A stretch of 64,000 nt of DNA from Pseudoalteromonas luteoviolacea DSM 6061 (GCF_001625655.1 NZ_AUYB01000098.1:1-64000); one strand, 5' to 3'. Shown: positions 27,291 through 37,349, counted from the first letter of the stretch. The notes: generated by a model not told the origin, from the sequence alone. Program-made: numbers and translations.

Positions 27291-27746
27291 TTTAGTTCTC
27301 CAAATTTTGGTGTTTTGTGCGACTCCCCCTCAGTATTGGCGCTTTATGAAAAAAATGCTGTAATTGAAAATTGTGGGAATGTAAGGATTTGTGTATTCGT
27401 TACGTACAGGTTGTAACCAATTAATATTTAAAAGAAATATGAATGGCAATTATGACTGACAGGGGAAAATAAATTTCATGTTTTTTTTGATTAGCAAATA
27501 ATCAACGTATTGTTTTAACGGTTTTACCATCTTTTCATTTATTCATTAAAACCTATTTCAAAAGTGTGTCTGAGTATGTGAAAGTATGTCTAAAATTTCA
27601 GCATTGGCTTTGTATATTGTGTTCTTTTCTTAAACAATGTTGAGAATTTTCAGTTATTCATCATAATTTATTGCATTTTGAGGTTTTTATATCGAAAATT
27701 TTGTGAATTTTAGCTACAGTCACATAAAAACTACAGAGAGAAAAAA
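27291..27746. other. AT-rich intergenic region before the amidohydrolase operon
   Basis: About 455 bases with no open frame of coding character and no clear hairpin. It must carry the promoters of two divergent genes, but I cannot assign them with confidence. Confidence 0.45.
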
Positions 27747-29132
27747 ATGCAAATATTTAAACCCTCTGTGATCGTGCTTGCTCTAAGCACAGCTCTTATT
27801 GGGTGTCAGCAAGACTCTGGCCCTCAAAAAGATAAAGTCACAATCGAGAAAAACCCATATCCAAGTACTTATAAGCCTCACTCTACTTCAAGTACATTAA
27901 TCACAAACGCCACGGTGCTGACAGGCACTGGTGAACGTATTAACGATGCCGATGTATATATTGTTGATGGCAAAATTAGCCAAGTTGGCAAAGACCTGTC
28001 TGTTTCAGCTGATACAACAATCGACGCTGCAGGTAAGTGGGTCACGCCAGGTATCATTGACAACCACTCTCATTTAGGTGCGTACCCGAACCCTGGTGTA
28101 GAATCACACCAAGACGGCAATGAAATGATTAACCCTAATACTGCTCAGGTTTGGGTTGAGCACTCAGTATGGCCACAGGATCCTGGCTTCAACCGCGCTC
28201 GAGAAGGTGGTATTACGTCACTTCAAATTTTGCCGGGCTCTGCCAATTTATTTGGTGGTCGTGCTGTTACATTGAAAAATGTGCCTTCAGATACAATGCA
28301 AGGTATGAAGTTTCCAAGTGCACCATATGGTCTAAAAATGGCGTGTGGTGAAAACCCGAAACGTGTATATGGCGGTCAGGGCGTTGCACCTAAAACGCGT
28401 ATGGGTAACATGGCCGGGTACCGCGAGGCGTGGATTGAAGCCACTGAATATAAACGCGCTTGGGAACAATACGAGGCTGAATATGCAGCGGGTCTAAATC
28501 CAGATGCACCGCATCGTGACATTAAGTTAGACACATTACGTGGTGTGCTGGATGGTGAAATTTTAATCCATAACCACTGTTATAAAGCTGAAGAAATGGC
28601 GATGATGATCGACCTTTCTAAAGAGTTTGATTACCATGCTGGTACATTCCACCATGGCGTCGAGGCATACAAGATTGCTGATCTATTAGGTGAAAACGGT
28701 AACTGTGCTGCACTTTGGCCTGATTGGTGGGGCTTTAAAATGGAAGCGTATGACATGTCACTAGAAAATGTGGCGATTGTTGACGCTGCGAAAAACTCTT
28801 GCGCAGTTATCCACTCTGATTCTGATACAACGATTCAACGCTTAAACCATGAAGCTGCAAAAGTAATGTATTCTGCGAATGAAGCTGGCTTTGATATCAA
28901 AGAAGAACATGCGATCAAATGGATCACTTACAATGCGGCCAAGTCGCTGGGTGTAGAGGAGCTAACTGGTTCGCTTTCTGCAGGTAAGCAAGCTGACGTA
29001 GTAATTTGGGACCAAAGCCCATTTAGTGTGTACTCAAAAGCAGAGAAAGTATTTATCGATGGTGCTAAAGTCTATGATCGCCAAGACAGTAAATACCAAG
29101 CTGTTAGTGATTTTATGTTAGGCCAGCGCTAG
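27747..29132 (+). CDS. Secreted amidohydrolase, first of a pair
   Basis: This 461-residue lipoprotein (lipobox IGC, Cys20) belongs to the metal-dependent amidohydrolases. The first metal motif is intact as IDNHSHLG, and the C-terminal GSLSAGKQADVVIWDQSPF returns to the composite beta domain. A His-rich barrel interior (HNHC, TFHHGVEAY, IHSDSD) supplies further metal ligands. The substrate is unknown; relatives include imidazolonepropionase-like and peptidase-like enzymes. The second amidohydrolase begins 4 bases after its stop. Confidence 0.88.
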   Translation: MQIFKPSVIVLALSTALIGCQQDSGPQKDKVTIEKNPYPSTYKPHSTSSTLITNATVLTGTGERINDADVYIVDGKISQVGKDLSVSADTTIDAAGKWVTPGIIDNHSHLGAYPNPGVESHQDGNEMINPNTAQVWVEHSVWPQDPGFNRAREGGITSLQILPGSANLFGGRAVTLKNVPSDTMQGMKFPSAPYGLKMACGENPKRVYGGQGVAPKTRMGNMAGYREAWIEATEYKRAWEQYEAEYAAGLNPDAPHRDIKLDTLRGVLDGEILIHNHCYKAEEMAMMIDLSKEFDYHAGTFHHGVEAYKIADLLGENGNCAALWPDWWGFKMEAYDMSLENVAIVDAAKNSCAVIHSDSDTTIQRLNHEAAKVMYSANEAGFDIKEEHAIKWITYNAAKSLGVEELTGSLSAGKQADVVIWDQSPFSVYSKAEKVFIDGAKVYDRQDSKYQAVSDFMLGQR

Positions 29133-29136
29133 GAGA

Positions 29137-30384
29137 GTGACAATGAACAAGTTTAAATTATCTATACTAACTGGTGCATTGCTTGGCTCTTCAGCAGCAT
29201 TCGCTCAAATTACTGCAATTACTAACGTGACAGTTCATACACATACAGATCAAGGTGTATTGGAAAATGCTACAGTGGTAATGGAAGGCGGCAAGATCAA
29301 GTCGATTAACCCTCAATCTTTTGAGGCGGATGTGACTATCGATGCAAATGGTAAAGTAATGACGCCAGGATTGATTGGTTCCATGAACCACCTTGGTCTT
29401 GTTGAAGTAGGTGCCGTATCACGTTCAGTTGATGCTTATGATAAATCAGGTATCGAATTCGATCCTAGCTCAGCTTTTAACCCTCGCTCAAGCTTGATCC
29501 CTTATGCGAGAAAGGGTGGTGTGACGCAAAATATTAGCGTGCCATCTCTGCCTTGGGGTGAAAGTGGTGTGTTTATGGGACTTGCATTTGTCGCTGATTT
29601 ATCAGGTGAGTTCGGCAGTGTTACAGATCGCAAAACAGCACTAATTGTTGACTTGGGCGCCGCAAGCGGTGACGCATCTCGAGCAGCTGCTTTGCAGTCT
29701 TTTACAAAGAAACTAGCTGAGCAAGAAAAGAAGCTAAAATCAAAGAAAGACAAGAAGAAAGATGCTGATCCGTCATCAGAAGAGAAGTTACTAACGCAAG
29801 TTCTTAAAGGAGAACTACCAGTAGTAGCTTACGCGTCTAGAGCTTCTCAGCTTCTTGAGTTACTGGCATTGAAAGAAAAATTCGGCCTGAACTTGATTAT
29901 CAGTGGTGCAGATGATGCGGTACTTGTAAAAGAGCAGCTGGCAAAAGCTGAAGTACCTGTGATTGTTAGTGCGATTTCAAACTTGCCTACAGGTTTTGAT
30001 GCACTGCATGCGCATCTTGGCAATGCTGGTGAGCTAGAGAAAGCTGGCGTGAAAGTGATATTAAATGTATCAGGTGACGGTAGCCACAATGTTTACCAAA
30101 TGCGCTTTGATGCTGGTATTGCAGTCGCAAATGGTATGACACATGACGGTGCATTAAAAGCGATGACAGTAAATGTTGCTGATGCTTTTGGTATTGAAGG
30201 TGGTAAAATTGCAAAAGGAGAACGTGCCGACGTTGTTCTTTGGACTGCTGATCCGTTCGAGTTTAGTACTCGCATCGATAAAATATGGATTAACGGTGAA
30301 CAAGTAACGACTGAATCTCGTCATGATAAACTGCGCGAGCGTTACACGACTGACTCGAATATGCCCAGAGCCTATACGAAATAG
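29137..30384 (+). CDS. Secreted amidohydrolase-like protein lacking the first metal histidine
   Basis: This 415-residue protein has a cleavable signal peptide (ending AFA, ~24). It shares the composite domain and the C-terminal AKGERADVVLWTADPFEF of its neighbour. At the position of the HxH metal motif it reads GSMNHLG, so the first His is Asn. A lysine-rich linker (KEEKLKSKKDKKKD-like, about residues 195-210) is unusual. It may be a non-catalytic partner of the upstream enzyme or use a different metal set. GGAGAG precedes the ATG. Confidence 0.85.
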   Translation: MTMNKFKLSILTGALLGSSAAFAQITAITNVTVHTHTDQGVLENATVVMEGGKIKSINPQSFEADVTIDANGKVMTPGLIGSMNHLGLVEVGAVSRSVDAYDKSGIEFDPSSAFNPRSSLIPYARKGGVTQNISVPSLPWGESGVFMGLAFVADLSGEFGSVTDRKTALIVDLGAASGDASRAAALQSFTKKLAEQEKKLKSKKDKKKDADPSSEEKLLTQVLKGELPVVAYASRASQLLELLALKEKFGLNLIISGADDAVLVKEQLAKAEVPVIVSAISNLPTGFDALHAHLGNAGELEKAGVKVILNVSGDGSHNVYQMRFDAGIAVANGMTHDGALKAMTVNVADAFGIEGGKIAKGERADVVLWTADPFEFSTRIDKIWINGEQVTTESRHDKLRERYTTDSNMPRAYTK

Positions 30385-30406
30385 TTCAGTGCAGTAACTG
30401 TAATGG

Positions 30407-30434
30407 AAAAGGCACCAATACTGGTGCCTTTTTT
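30407..30434 (+). terminator. Terminator of the amidohydrolase pair
   Basis: The stem AAAAGGCACCA/TGGTGCCTTTT ends in T6, shortly after the stop codon. Confidence 0.92.
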
Positions 30435-30560
30435 GTATTCTATGTTATTTAGTAAGTGAGCTTAAATCGCACTTTTTACTCAATAAGCTAGAACAAGCGA
30501 GTAACTGGGCAAAAGAGACTCGTACAATATGAGAAGTGCAACTTCTCAGTTTTCGGTTAA

Positions 30561-31367
30561 TTACTTATAAGTTGTGTGGTCAACTTCTAAGGTTATGTCA
30601 TTTTCACCATAGACAACCCAAACTTGAGTGCGTTGAACTTGGCCAACAGGGCTATGGCATGTGACTACTTGTCTAAATGCAGGTCCAGTGAAGTTATAAA
30701 CTTCATTTTCTAATGCGAAATGATTAGTGTGGAACAGTGGTGTACTGTCGTAACCATTAAATACACGAGAAGTAAAACCTTCATTCATTGTTGATGTGCA
30801 ATAAGTGTCTTCATTTTTGTTGTTTATATGAAGTGAAGAGGTATAGCTAACTTGCTCATACCAACCTCGACCACCACAGTGAGAACTTGCGCCTGTGCAA
30901 TCCGGCATTTTGTATTCTCCAACGCCAGTAAGGTTTGTGTCCCAAGTTATGGTCGGAAGGCCAGAAAACTTATGATAGACTTTGTACTGATCACCCGCTA
31001 GGTTTTGACAGTTTAACGCTAATACGCGATTGCGCTGCAGCTGTTCATCGCTAAATGTGCCGTTGAAGTAAACAGTATCAACCATGCTCGCGCCTGGGCC
31101 TGCTGTGCCAATATTTACGGTACCATACTGCTGTCCTGTAATTTCGTCATAAATATAACCACTGCTACATTCTGAGCCACCTTCTCTAAAGTAAACCCAA
31201 GCGTTAAAAGTACGCGCATTGAATGAATCCGTTACAATACGCTCTACAGCGCCATTAGTATAAACAGACGTTCTGTTGTAACCGTCTAAATCATTAACAA
31301 CGATTTGCGCATGAGCTGATGTCGCTAGCAAGCCAGTTGTTAGTGCGGCGAGTAGTTTAAGTTTCAT
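30561..31367 (-). CDS. Secreted protein of unknown function, Cys-containing
   Basis: The ATG at 31367 follows AAGGAG by 7 bases and directly opens a signal peptide (MKLKLLAALTTGLLATSAHA), so it is preferred over an upstream ATG at 31388. The 268-residue product is exported, rich in Tyr, Asn and Thr, with about eight cysteines in the mature part, probably disulfide-bonded. Secondary structure looks mostly beta. I do not recognise the family. No partner gene is adjacent. Confidence 0.75.
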   Translation of the reverse strand: MKLKLLAALTTGLLATSAHAQIVVNDLDGYNRTSVYTNGAVERIVTDSFNARTFNAWVYFREGGSECSSGYIYDEITGQQYGTVNIGTAGPGASMVDTVYFNGTFSDEQLQRNRVLALNCQNLAGDQYKVYHKFSGLPTITWDTNLTGVGEYKMPDCTGASSHCGGRGWYEQVSYTSSLHINNKNEDTYCTSTMNEGFTSRVFNGYDSTPLFHTNHFALENEVYNFTGPAFRQVVTCHSPVGQVQRTQVWVVYGENDITLEVDHTTYK

Positions 31368-32192
31368 TGGTAACTCCTTTGATAACATTTTTTGGGAAAT
31401 ATTCCCTTGTTGTTGTGCTAAAGCACATAGTTTTTATTGAATTCTGTTGATGAATAAATTCATATATCGAGTTCGATTTAACTTCTTACATTGAGTTAAT
31501 TCGTACTAATAGCTAAATAAACCAATCAGTATAAAATGTAGTAAATTTGATTAGCTTGTCTTTATCCTCTTTATAAAGTGGATAACTGCTTTTTAAGCTA
31601 ACCAGTAAAAACCCTCATGTAAACCCCAATTAAGAGCGTTGATTTTATTATTGTTTTTCAAATTGCAAAGGCGTTTTTAACTTTTGAGGGAAGTAATTTA
31701 TTTCAAAGTATTTGAATATTATATTTTAATAATCGCGTTATTATTTGTTATGAATGATTTTTAATTTCGTATAGTGTTGTTTTAGGTGTTTTGATTAGTA
31801 ATTTCTTTTGGTTGTGTGAGGCGATTTGCTTTTGAAAAGAGTCATCGATTTTTAGAATGTTGTTCTATGTTTAATCAAACGAAAAAGTAATTATTTTATC
31901 GAACCTAGATTTAAGCACAAGAACCCCCTTTATTGATGTAAAAAACGAATTAATAAAGATTGAAATTTCGATATGTTTTTTTGATCTGAGTCTAAGTGAT
32001 GCTAACTTAGCTTGAAGAAGGCGCTTTAAAAAAACTTTGAGATTTGCTAAAAAAGAGTGGGCTTTCTAATGGCAAGTCGCAATGTCAGCGTCCCTACAAA
32101 TGGGCGCTTTAACTTGTACAAACACATGGTTACTTTAGTGAGGCCATAAGACCCATTGAATTGACGTACACATTTACTTAGAGGAGCATATT
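31368..32192. other. Long AT-rich gene-poor gap
   Basis: About 825 bases, strongly AT-rich, with divergent promoters expected at the edges. Six-frame reading by eye gave no coding-like frame, tRNA, strong hairpin or repeat. The GAGGAG at 32181-32186 is the ribosome site of the next gene. Confidence 0.5.
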
Positions 32193-32897
32193 TTGGCAAT
32201 AGATTTACTATTATTGTGTTATCTACTGAGCATAGTAGTCTCCTTTTTAATAACAACATCTCATATAATGATTCAACAAGGTCTCACAATTAAAACTGCA
32301 GTTGAGTTTGCAATTTATTGGATGCTTATTTTAGGGCCTTTAGGTCTGATAATAGGTGATAATGAGGGGGTGCTACCAATTATAGTTCCAGATTATATAT
32401 TGGTATTTATTAGTGCATCACCTTTATTGCTCGGGCCGTTATGTATGGGGTATATTTTATCGGTTTCACGCAAAGTAATGTACTTTAAACGTTTACTTAT
32501 GCACTTTACTCCCTTTGTTACTGCGCTTGTTTTATTGGCCGCGAATAGAGTAAATACGCTTTACGACTATACCCCAATGCCTTTAATTGCAATTTTCTAC
32601 TTTCAGTTTTGGCTTTATAAGCATTGTAGTACCCAATTCTCACCGACAAAAATTTTTAGTGTGGACAGCGGTTCTTTGTTAAACCCTACTTTACTGCTTA
32701 TGTTACATACAATGTTTACTGTAAACATTTCACTTTGGTCTATCAAAAACATGTATAGTAATTATTTAATTCAGATACTTGCAGACTTGTGTGCATATGC
32801 TCTTCTTATCTCCTTTGTGATTTTGAGTCGGAGTTATGTCAACACTTTGGTAACCCGTATTGAGTCTGCCAAAAATACCTTTAATACTGTTAAATAA
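32193..32897 (+). CDS. Seven-TM membrane protein resembling the sensor half of AraC-type regulators
   Basis: A TTG start at 32193 lies 6 bases after a strong GAGGAG site. The 234-residue product has about seven hydrophobic helices. The segment SASPLLLGPLCMGYILSVSR followed by LLMHFTPF resembles the membrane sensor part of 7-TM AraC-family regulators. Those proteins continue with a C-terminal helix-turn-helix domain, which is absent here: the frame stops at residue 234 and no HTH follows. It may be a stand-alone sensor or a truncated regulator. An alpha/beta hydrolase gene follows after 44 bases. Confidence 0.65.
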   Translation: MAIDLLLLCYLLSIVVSFLITTSHIMIQQGLTIKTAVEFAIYWMLILGPLGLIIGDNEGVLPIIVPDYILVFISASPLLLGPLCMGYILSVSRKVMYFKRLLMHFTPFVTALVLLAANRVNTLYDYTPMPLIAIFYFQFWLYKHCSTQFSPTKIFSVDSGSLLNPTLLLMLHTMFTVNISLWSIKNMYSNYLIQILADLCAYALLISFVILSRSYVNTLVTRIESAKNTFNTVK

Positions 32898-32941
32898 TAT
32901 ATAGCTGATCTATTCATTGTCTTAATCATAGGGAGCGTGTA

Positions 32942-33655
32942 ATGGAGCGAAAACGGATATACGTAATTGCAGGCACAATGTGCAACCATAAGCTTTGGGG
33001 GGCTGCAAAATCGACATTGAGCGTAAAAGTAGAGCTTATTCATCTAAAAATTCCAAATAATTGCTCATTTGATGAAATCTGTAGACTCCTCAATGAGTCA
33101 ATCACTGAAGAGAGAGTTAATTTGTTGGGGTTTTCGTTAGGTGGGTATATTGCTGGCTATTTTAGCACCTTGTATCCAAATAAGGTAAGTAGATTATTTA
33201 TTATCTCAAATAGCCCCACGAAGTTATCAGAAAATGAACTAAAGCAAAGAAACCAAACGCTCGCCTTTATCAAAAACTTTGGGTACGGTGGGTTGAGTGC
33301 TAGCAGAGCAAGGTTGTTATTAGACGCTAATAATGTGAATCAAAAAAATATAGATTTACTTCAAGAGATGGATCGTGATCTAGGTGGTGAAGAGTTTATA
33401 AGCCTATACACGCATACTTCAGAGCGACATTGTTTAAAGGCAAGATTACTCTCTATGAAAATTCCGCTGTTTTTTTGGTATAGCGAAAGTGACGTACTTG
33501 TGAACACCGACTGGTTTGACGATGTTTTTGAAAGCCTCCCGAACTGCGAAATCTGTATCACACCGGGCAGCGGTCATATGTTACCAATAGAGCAGGAGGC
33601 TGAATTTGTTCGCTTGTTGTTGAATTGGGTGAGTCGGCCTGTCAATAACATTTGA
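32942..33655 (+). CDS. Alpha/beta-fold hydrolase
   Basis: This 237-residue cytoplasmic protein has the nucleophile elbow GFSLGG (Ser near 66), an acid in YSESDVLV and the catalytic His in GSGHMLP. The triad is complete. The oxyanion-side motif is AGTMCNHKLW. The substrate is unknown; small esters are likely. It follows the 7-TM protein by 44 bases with a GGGAG site, so the two may be co-transcribed. Confidence 0.88.
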   Translation: MERKRIYVIAGTMCNHKLWGAAKSTLSVKVELIHLKIPNNCSFDEICRLLNESITEERVNLLGFSLGGYIAGYFSTLYPNKVSRLFIISNSPTKLSENELKQRNQTLAFIKNFGYGGLSASRARLLLDANNVNQKNIDLLQEMDRDLGGEEFISLYTHTSERHCLKARLLSMKIPLFFWYSESDVLVNTDWFDDVFESLPNCEICITPGSGHMLPIEQEAEFVRLLLNWVSRPVNNI

Positions 33656-33664
33656 CTTTAAATA

Positions 33665-34837
33665 TCATTCAACTATTTCTAAAATTAATAGCTGGTTGTT
33701 CTTCCCGGTGCCAACCATTAAATGTTTACCATCATCAGTTGTTTTTAACACAGACACGTTTTCTATCGCAATCCCCCCGATTGACTTGATATGTCGCTGG
33801 TACGTAATTTGATCGGTCTCTTTTGATTTATTAAATATCAAAATCCCTTTGTCAGCTTCTCCACTGATAAACAATAAGCTTTCGTCTAATGACATTGCAA
33901 TACAGCATGCTCCATTTAATCCACCAGAAGGGAGTTGATCATTTAAAATGCTTTGGTGGTGGAGGTACTGACCATCTGCATCTTGTTTATAAATAATAAG
34001 CGATTTACTTTTGGCTGCTGCAACAAATAAGTACTCGCCATTGCGAGACACTGAGAGTTTTTGTGGATTAAGTAGTGTCGGATGTGAGAGTGTTTGCTTT
34101 AAAACGAAATGATGGTCAGATGTTCTATTTAAAATAAAGATTTGGTTGCTCTCGAACCCAGCTACAAAAATAGTGTTACTGTCCGCAGTCTGCTCTATAG
34201 AAGTGGGGTGTCCCCAATCATGATTTGGTAGCAACTTTGTTTTGAACGACGCCACTCCCTTTGGAGCAAGGCTGAAAACAGAAACAGTATTGCTTTGGTA
34301 GCTAGCCGTCAATAAATACTGTCCATCATTAGTAATGACTGAACTCCAAGCCCCTAATAAGCCAAGGGAGTCTTGTGTTTTTATAGAATCGAATGACTTG
34401 AAAACAAGGTTGTGATTTATGTTATCTGAAAGAGTTGTCGTTGGTAAAAGCTGTGCTTCGTCTTTATAAGAAAACGAGGTAAGTGCGCCGCTATAAAACG
34501 ATGTGGTATAAGCGCTATGATGTCTTTTTGAGTAACTTACACTTGATGCGCCTTTTAACCTCAGTTCTGGGAAGTTTTTATCAGAAAAGCTTTGAGAGAG
34601 TGATAATTTAAAATCTTCATCTGCGCTAAAAACAGTCAGAGCATCATCATCCCCGCTAACTACCAACACCATGCCTCGTTTTTGGGCAATCGCTATGTCC
34701 CTTGGGTTCGAAATTCCACTTACGCCACGGAGGTTATTTTGCAAAACTTGCTTTAACCTGAGAGCACTATTTGATGCTTCAACATTGGCAGAAAATACCC
34801 AAGGCCACAAAATCAAGAAATAGAGGTATTTAGTCAC
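33665..34837 (-). CDS. Secreted beta-propeller protein (lactonase-like)
   Basis: This 390-residue protein has a signal peptide (~1-21) and repeated blades of the form DGQYLLTASYQSNTVSVFSL, NEYLFVAAAKSKSLIIY and DGKHLMVGTGKNNQLLIL. This is the 7-bladed propeller pattern of 6-phosphogluconolactonase-like and YVTN-type proteins. The export signal argues against a sugar-phosphate lactonase role. It starts at GTG; a stop codon just upstream rules out a longer form. No good ribosome site is visible. Confidence 0.78.
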   Translation of the reverse strand: MTKYLYFLILWPWVFSANVEASNSALRLKQVLQNNLRGVSGISNPRDIAIAQKRGMVLVVSGDDDALTVFSADEDFKLSLSQSFSDKNFPELRLKGASSVSYSKRHHSAYTTSFYSGALTSFSYKDEAQLLPTTTLSDNINHNLVFKSFDSIKTQDSLGLLGAWSSVITNDGQYLLTASYQSNTVSVFSLAPKGVASFKTKLLPNHDWGHPTSIEQTADSNTIFVAGFESNQIFILNRTSDHHFVLKQTLSHPTLLNPQKLSVSRNGEYLFVAAAKSKSLIIYKQDADGQYLHHQSILNDQLPSGGLNGACCIAMSLDESLLFISGEADKGILIFNKSKETDQITYQRHIKSIGGIAIENVSVLKTTDDGKHLMVGTGKNNQLLILEIVE

Positions 34838-35207
34838 GTTATATTACACTTTTTTGTTTTGTAAATTATCACTTCTAAATTCGTAATAGAAGCCACTTTG
34901 GGCGTATTTGCAAAATAGACACTAGCTATCTTATTAAAAGGCTTACTTTGTACGAGGTTTAAAGGTATGTCAGTTAAAAATAACGAAAACTCAAGGCATA
35001 AACGTCGCTCGTAAATCAGCGGTAAAGTATAAAAGAGCACAGTAATTAGAGTGGTTCGAAAAAGGCCAGTAGTTGATTGAATGACTATTTAAGGTTAAGA
35101 GCAAGGCGTGACCTTATGAAAAATACTAATACAAACTAATTCAAGGTAGCTAGCTTCTCGGCAATGAATTAGATTGAACTTAATGAGTTATGGGGAGAGC
35201 CTCGGAT
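34838..35207. other. Intergenic region
   Basis: About 370 AT-rich bases between divergent genes. A 68-codon minus-strand frame here ends in a GTGA overlap with the propeller gene, but its translation does not look like a protein. Nothing else is seen. Confidence 0.45.
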
Positions 35208-35669
35208 ATGGATTTAAAAAGCTATGTAAATAAAAGTGTGCTGTGTTGGTTAGCGACAGTAGGTGAAGATTTAGTGCCCAATGTTTCTCCTAAAGAAGTC
35301 TTCACCTTAATTAGTGAAGATATCTTATTGATTGCAAATATTGCATCTCCAATTAGCGAAGGTAACATTCTAGTAAATTCTAATGTGTGTGTATCGCTGG
35401 TGGATGTTTTTGAGCAGAGAGGGTTTAAAGTCAAAGGTACTGCCGACGTGATAGACATTGAGTCTGATCTTGGCCAAAGATATCTAAAGGCAATTAGAGA
35501 TATTGCAGATGAAAGTTACCCTGTAAAAAACATATTTGAGATCCGTATCGAGTCAAAAGCCAAGATAGTAGCACCCAGTTATTTCTTGTTTCCAGATACC
35601 ACAACGGACAGTCAAATTAAAAATGCATTAAAGACTTATCAAGTTTCTGACTATTTACATAAACGTTAA
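35208..35669 (+). CDS. Pyridoxamine 5'-phosphate oxidase family protein
   Basis: The ATG at 35208 follows GGGGAGAG by 8 bases; an ATG at 35190 upstream precedes that site and is less likely. The 153-residue product has the split-barrel pattern of PNPOx-like flavin proteins, with LCWLATVGEDLVPNVSPKE at the N-terminus and FKVKGTADVIDIESD mid-protein. Such small members bind FMN or F420 and reduce diverse substrates, or act as general stress proteins. Specific function is unknown. Confidence 0.85.
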   Translation: MDLKSYVNKSVLCWLATVGEDLVPNVSPKEVFTLISEDILLIANIASPISEGNILVNSNVCVSLVDVFEQRGFKVKGTADVIDIESDLGQRYLKAIRDIADESYPVKNIFEIRIESKAKIVAPSYFLFPDTTTDSQIKNALKTYQVSDYLHKR

Positions 35670-36199
35670 TTGGACTCGAAATAGCGACATGGATAGTGTG
35701 ATGAAAGAGGGCGCAGGTGCAGCTTGGCGTATTATCACAAAAGTTCATATATCATCACAAAAAATCACCGCTTAATTCTAAATACTTTAGAATGACAGCT
35801 TGGAATAAAGGTTTTAAATTTAAATATCTATTTGAATTAATTATTTGTCATTGCAGAGGTGGCCTTTTAGCAAAATCATAGCATAGAAAATTTTCTAACA
35901 GATTTGGTTACCACATCGCTTTTTAAAACTCTGAACTAAAATTAGCTACATTGTAAATTGTTGTACTTTTGTAACTGGTTTAGCTTTATAAAATGACAAT
36001 CATCATAAACTTTTGTATTTAATTCAGTAATTACAGTTTGCTAATTTAACCATGTTGGTAATTGTATTGTGATTTTCGCAGTAAATTTTGTTTTTTCATT
36101 TGTTTTTTCGTTTATTTTTTGAAAGTTGACGGGTACTTAAAAAGCTGCAAGCTTAATTGAGGTTTTTAATAAGTAACAATAATCAAAAAGGAAATTAAT
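35670..36199. other. AT-rich intergenic region
   Basis: About 530 bases without a coding-like frame. Two copies of ATCACAAAA occur about 20 bases apart (around 35733-35762). The GGAAAT at the end is the ribosome site of the next gene. Confidence 0.45.
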
Positions 36200-36655
36200 A
36201 TGAAAACTTATTCAATACTTGCTGCTATTGGACTTAGTATTGCAAGCATATCAAGCCAAGCTGCGGTTGTGGAATGTGTAATTAGTGGTACGCCAACCCC
36301 TCAGGAATGGTCAGCCAATTTTTGTTCTAGCCCAACTGTTTCACCGGTATCTTCAGTGGTATTTAGGCTGAATGCTAGCAAACCAATTGCTGAAGTGACT
36401 TGGTCTTACTACGGCAGTTCTGGTCGTTGGGACTGTAACAATGGGCAATACTGTAGATTTACCAACAGTAGCCGGCAACCAAGTGGAAATGCAGAAGCAT
36501 GTGCGCGTCGTGTACTATACACTGATGGCACTTGGGAGAGCTTAAATTCATGCGCTTACGGTACATATTGGTATGGAAATGGTCCAATCTTAAAACAATT
36601 TGATATAGAAGTGTCTGAAGAGTCACTTTCCTCTAGTGCAAGTCACCTTAACTAA
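36200..36655 (+). CDS. Small secreted cysteine-rich protein of unknown function
   Basis: This 151-residue protein has a signal peptide (~1-21, SSQAA). Its mature part holds six Cys (ECV, NFCSS, WDCNN, QYCRF, EACAR, NSCAY), an even number compatible with disulfides, and many aromatic and Ser residues. It looks like a compact extracellular domain. I do not recognise it. A hairpin terminator follows. Confidence 0.72.
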   Translation: MKTYSILAAIGLSIASISSQAAVVECVISGTPTPQEWSANFCSSPTVSPVSSVVFRLNASKPIAEVTWSYYGSSGRWDCNNGQYCRFTNSSRQPSGNAEACARRVLYTDGTWESLNSCAYGTYWYGNGPILKQFDIEVSEESLSSSASHLN

Positions 36656-36666
36656 TTAATTAAAGG

Positions 36667-36700
36667 CGAGAGTGGTTCTGCGATTGGCGAACCGCTTTCG
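36667..36700 (+). terminator. Hairpin after the secreted cysteine-rich protein
   Basis: A 12-bp stem CGAGAGTGGTTC/GAACCGCTTTCG with two G-U pairs and a 10-base loop. The tail TTGTTT is only moderately T-rich. Confidence 0.6.
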
Positions 36701-36870
36701 TTGTTTACTGCGCTCCCCCTTTATAGATTAGCCTAAGAACGTTGGATTTCTGTAGGCACTGCTTTATTGAATTTTTTACGACACTTTTCCCTAGCTAATA
36801 AGATAATTTAATAACTGTTTATACATACAGTATTTGTGTATCATACATTAACGTTTGTAAGGAGAGTCGT

Positions 36871-37284
36871 ATGACACACAAAATTGAAAACTTAGTTCCA
36901 ACACCCCAAGAGTATTGTGAAATGCGCTTAAAAGCGGGGTTATCAGGCAAGTCGCTAGAAGCTGCTCAAATTGGCCTAAAAAACTCCTTGTACGGTGTAA
37001 GTATACGAAATGAAAACAACGAATTAATTGCCATGGGAAGAGTAGTGGGAGATGGTGCCTGCAATTTTGAAATAGTCGATGTTGCGGTGGACCCTGCTTT
37101 TCAAGGAGCTGGATTGGGACGAAAAGTAATGGAGTCTATCGATAATTATTTAGAGTCGGCTGTATTTGAAGGTTCTTATGTATCAATGATTGCAGATGAA
37201 CCTGTATTTTATGAGAAACTTGGTTATAGGTTAGTTGCACCGAAAAGCCAAGGGATGACTAAAAAATTTAAAGTACTGAAGTAA
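36871..37284 (+). CDS. GNAT-family acetyltransferase
   Basis: This 137-residue GCN5-related N-acetyltransferase has the acetyl-CoA motif VDVAVDPAFQGAGLGRKVMES (Q/RxxGxG/A) near residue 70 and the C-terminal EPVFYEKLGYRLV. Substrate unknown. AAGGAGAG precedes the ATG. The next gene begins about 65 bases downstream. Confidence 0.92.
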   Translation: MTHKIENLVPTPQEYCEMRLKAGLSGKSLEAAQIGLKNSLYGVSIRNENNELIAMGRVVGDGACNFEIVDVAVDPAFQGAGLGRKVMESIDNYLESAVFEGSYVSMIADEPVFYEKLGYRLVAPKSQGMTKKFKVLK

Positions 37285-37349
37285 GTCAATAGGCGAGTTT
37301 AATGAGCACTTAAGCAGTTATTGAATTGGCTAAGGTAGTAAGGGGAAAT

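Noticed and set aside
34834..35040. 68-codon minus-strand frame ending in a GTGA overlap with the beta-propeller gene
   Set aside because: The overlap looks like coupled translation, but the product has no domain character, no ribosome site and random-looking composition.
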